A stretch of 6,753 bases of DNA from JAABRU01 sp964505535 (GTDB lineage Bacteria; Desulfobacterota; Desulfobacteria; Desulfobacterales; Desulfococcaceae). Numbering within the stretch: the first letter of the stretch is position 1; every line of letters begins with the position of its first letter. This document shows, piece by piece, positions 4,891-6,753 of this stretch. The stretch is taken from contig CAZDIU010000293.1 of NCBI GenBank assembly GCA_964505535.1, positions 1-6,753 of the forward strand, in the 5' to 3' direction. The notes below the pieces were generated by a model. That model had not been told where the DNA came from and made no database searches. It saw only the letters and a list, made by a program, of their open reading frames with translations. Position numbers and translations under genes: made by a program.

Positions 4891-6753
4891 TTATGCCGGA
4901 AACGTTGCCTTAAACTTCTCCACCAGCATGTCTGAAATTTTCCGATGGACAGTGCTGACGGTTTCATCTTCCAGGGTGTTTTCAGAAGATCGGTAAACAA
5001 TTCGGAAAGATATGCTCTTTTTGTCCTGGGGAATGTTTTTCCCCTCATAAACATCGAAAAGAAAAACATCCTCCACCAGTTCTTCCCCTGCATTTCTGAC
5101 CTGTTTCAGCAACTCCCAGGCCTCCGTGCGCTTTTCCAGAATCAGGGTGATGTCTCTGGAAACAGAGGGATAACGGGGAAGGGGCACAGCTTTTTTGCTT
5201 TCCGGAGCCAGAAGCCGGACAGCCTCCATGTCCAGTTCAAACACCCAGGCAGCCTGTTTCAGATCATATGCCTCGATGACACGGGGATGCACCTGACCGA
5301 TGATGCCAAGTTTCTGGCCCTGCGCGGAAATTTGGGCTGTGTATCCGGGCCGGGTATAATCGCATTGGGCCTCCGGCAGGGCAGTGTATTCCTCTCCGAT
5401 GCCCAGTTTTCTGAAAAGCCCTTCTGTGATGCCCCTGAGATCGTAGAAATCACAGGAGGTTTCCTTTTCATGCCAGGAAATTTCAGACCGGGAGCCGGTC
5501 CACAGTCCGCTGAGCATTTCCGGCTGATCTGGCAGACTGTCCTGCCCTTTGCTGAGAAATATCTTTCCGATCTCAAATATCTTCAGATTTCTGTTCTGCC
5601 GGGAAAGATTGCGTGACATGGTTTCCAGCAGTCCGGGAATCAGGGAGGTGCGCATGACCGACATCTCTTCGCTGATGGGATTGATGATTTTCAGCATGCG
5701 CCGTCGCGGATCCGCTGCTTTCAGCCCCAGTCTGTCACAGGAACGCTCATCAATGAAACTGTAATTGATGACTTCGGCAAAACCGGAACCGGACAGAATG
5801 TCCCTGATGCGGCTGCGCAGTTCCACCTGCGGAGTCGGAGAAATTCCCTGTGCGGGAATGGCGGGAAAGGTGACAGGGATATTGTCATATCCCCATAACC
5901 GTGCAATATCTTCCATCAGATCTTCAGGGCGGGACACATCCACCCGGAAAGAGGGCGGCGTTACCCGAAGATACAGATTCCCCTCTTTTTCCACAGCAAA
6001 TTCCACTGATTTGAGCAGATCAGCCATCTGATCCCTGCCCAGTTCCAGTCCCAGATGGCGGTTTGCCGCTGCGACACTCAGACGGATGGGAGAATTTTGT
6101 ATCTGAACCGGATGCTCATCTATATGCCCTTTGATCAGGGTTCCGCCTGCCACTTCCAGCATGAGCTGTGCAGCCCGATCCAAAGCCCTGACAGTTCCCT
6201 CGGGATCCACTCCTCTCTCAAAACGGTGGGAGGCATCGGTTCCAAGCCCCAGTTTTTTGGCTGTTTTCCGAATGCTGACAGGATTGAAATACGCGCTTTC
6301 AATCAGTACCCGCGTGGTGCTGTTTTCAATTTCGGAATTGAGACCGCCCATGACACCGCCTACGGCCACCGGTTTTTCTCCGTCACAGATCATGAGCATT
6401 TCTGAGGTGAGGGTACGCTCTTTTCCATCCAGGGTAATGAATTTCTCGCCCTCTGAGGCAGTGCGCACCACAATGCGCTGTCCCGCGAGGTTGTCAAAAT
6501 CAAAGGCATGAAGCGGCTGCCCCATCTCCATCATGACAAAGTTGGTCACATCCACAATATTGTTGATGGATCGCAGCCCCACTGACTGCAAACGTTCCCG
6601 GAGCCACCAGGGGGAAGGTTTCACCGTTATGCCTTCAATGAGCCGGGCAGCATAACGGGGGCAGTGATCGGGCGATACAATGGTGACAGAAGTCAAATCC
6701 CGGATATTCTTTTCTCCTGCCGGAAGTTTGATTTCCGGGAATTTCACCTTGTT
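4891..6753 (-). CDS. pheT: Phenylalanyl-tRNA synthetase beta subunit, C-terminal ~620 residues (start outside window)
   Basis: This is the beta chain of the alpha2-beta2 phenylalanyl-tRNA synthetase (EC 6.1.1.20), which charges tRNA-Phe in the cytoplasm. The frame is open to the right edge, so the gene starts upstream. About 180 N-terminal residues are missing, mainly the EMAP-like tRNA-binding domain of a chain that is usually about 800 residues. In fragment numbering the B3/B4 editing domain spans about 30-205 (SINNIVDVTNFVMMEMGQPL, then HRFERGVDPEGT). The B5 domain spans about 218-290 and ends in SRPEDLMEDIARLWGYDNIP, which holds the metal-binding acidic motif. The catalytic-like core spans about 300-510 (NPISEEMSVMRTSLIPGLL). 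The FDX-ACB anticodon-binding domain spans about 525-618 (PRYPSVSRDITLI, YRSSENTLED). The last residues FPA end at TAA. pheS would be expected just upstream, off the window. I see no frameshift or missing domain. Confidence 0.98.
   Translation of the reverse strand, partial: NKVKFPEIKLPAGEKNIRDLTSVTIVSPDHCPRYAARLIEGITVKPSPWWLRERLQSVGLRSINNIVDVTNFVMMEMGQPLHAFDFDNLAGQRIVVRTASEGEKFITLDGKERTLTSEMLMICDGEKPVAVGGVMGGLNSEIENSTTRVLIESAYFNPVSIRKTAKKLGLGTDASHRFERGVDPEGTVRALDRAAQLMLEVAGGTLIKGHIDEHPVQIQNSPIRLSVAAANRHLGLELGRDQMADLLKSVEFAVEKEGNLYLRVTPPSFRVDVSRPEDLMEDIARLWGYDNIPVTFPAIPAQGISPTPQVELRSRIRDILSGSGFAEVINYSFIDERSCDRLGLKAADPRRRMLKIINPISEEMSVMRTSLIPGLLETMSRNLSRQNRNLKIFEIGKIFLSKGQDSLPDQPEMLSGLWTGSRSEISWHEKETSCDFYDLRGITEGLFRKLGIGEEYTALPEAQCDYTRPGYTAQISAQGQKLGIIGQVHPRVIEAYDLKQAAWVFELDMEAVRLLAPESKKAVPLPRYPSVSRDITLILEKRTEAWELLKQVRNAGEELVEDVFLFDVYEGKNIPQDKKSISFRIVYRSSENTLEDETVSTVHRKISDMLVEKFKATFPA

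Noticed and set aside
4746..5093. Minus-strand 115-codon frame overlapping the end of pheT
   Set aside because: It is an alternate frame of the pheT C-terminus. The FDX-ACB domain in the pheT frame explains the coding signal.
1..6753. CRISPR arrays, tRNA or rRNA genes, integrases and toxin-antitoxin pairs
   Set aside because: I looked for evenly spaced direct repeats, cloverleaf patterns and small paired genes on both strands and found none that hold up by eye.

Overview
This 6753-base window comes from a bacterial chromosome of moderate GC content. All seven protein genes I can support lie on the minus strand, so transcription runs right to left. The gene content is pheT, a DUF169 protein, HU, DksA, a NodB-type deacetylase, and a LiuR-like MerR regulator overlapping an acyl-CoA synthetase gene. 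With the many palindromic intergenic repeats, this fits a Gram-negative proteobacterium in the broad sense. A sulfate-reducing Desulfobacterota lineage (Desulfobacterales type) is my best guess, but it rests on gene content and style, not on a marker search.

Layout in the direction of transcription. Positions 6753 to 4891 hold the C-terminal three quarters of pheT; its start lies outside the window. Next, 4621 to 3770 encodes a complete DUF169 protein. The spacer between the two holds several hairpin-forming inverted repeats. Positions 3769 to 3294 are non-coding and hold a 99-base inverted-repeat element (3590-3688), and also a perfect 8-bp hairpin just upstream of HU. HU is at 3293-3024 and DksA at 2875-2513. 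A gene-free stretch of 551 bases follows. It includes a degenerate copy of a dispersed palindromic repeat (2006-2079) that may supply the -35 box of the next gene. A membrane-anchored polysaccharide deacetylase follows at 1961-1119. A 268-base regulatory spacer then leads into a MerR regulator (850-413), whose stop codon overlaps the start of an acyl-CoA synthetase gene (416 to beyond position 1).

Functionally the window mixes core information genes (phenylalanyl-tRNA synthetase beta chain, HU, DksA) with a cell-envelope enzyme and the start of a fatty- or organic-acid activation operon. The best regulatory reading is at the left end. The MerR regulator and acyl-CoA synthetase are translationally coupled, and a perfect 7+2+7 palindrome (TTTACGT-TT-ACGTAAA) sits upstream beside a consensus TTGACA box. 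This suggests an autoregulated catabolic operon. I see no phage, CRISPR, toxin-antitoxin or defence system. The most unusual signal is the 3590-3688 element, in which all three arm mismatches become G-U pairs in minus-strand RNA.
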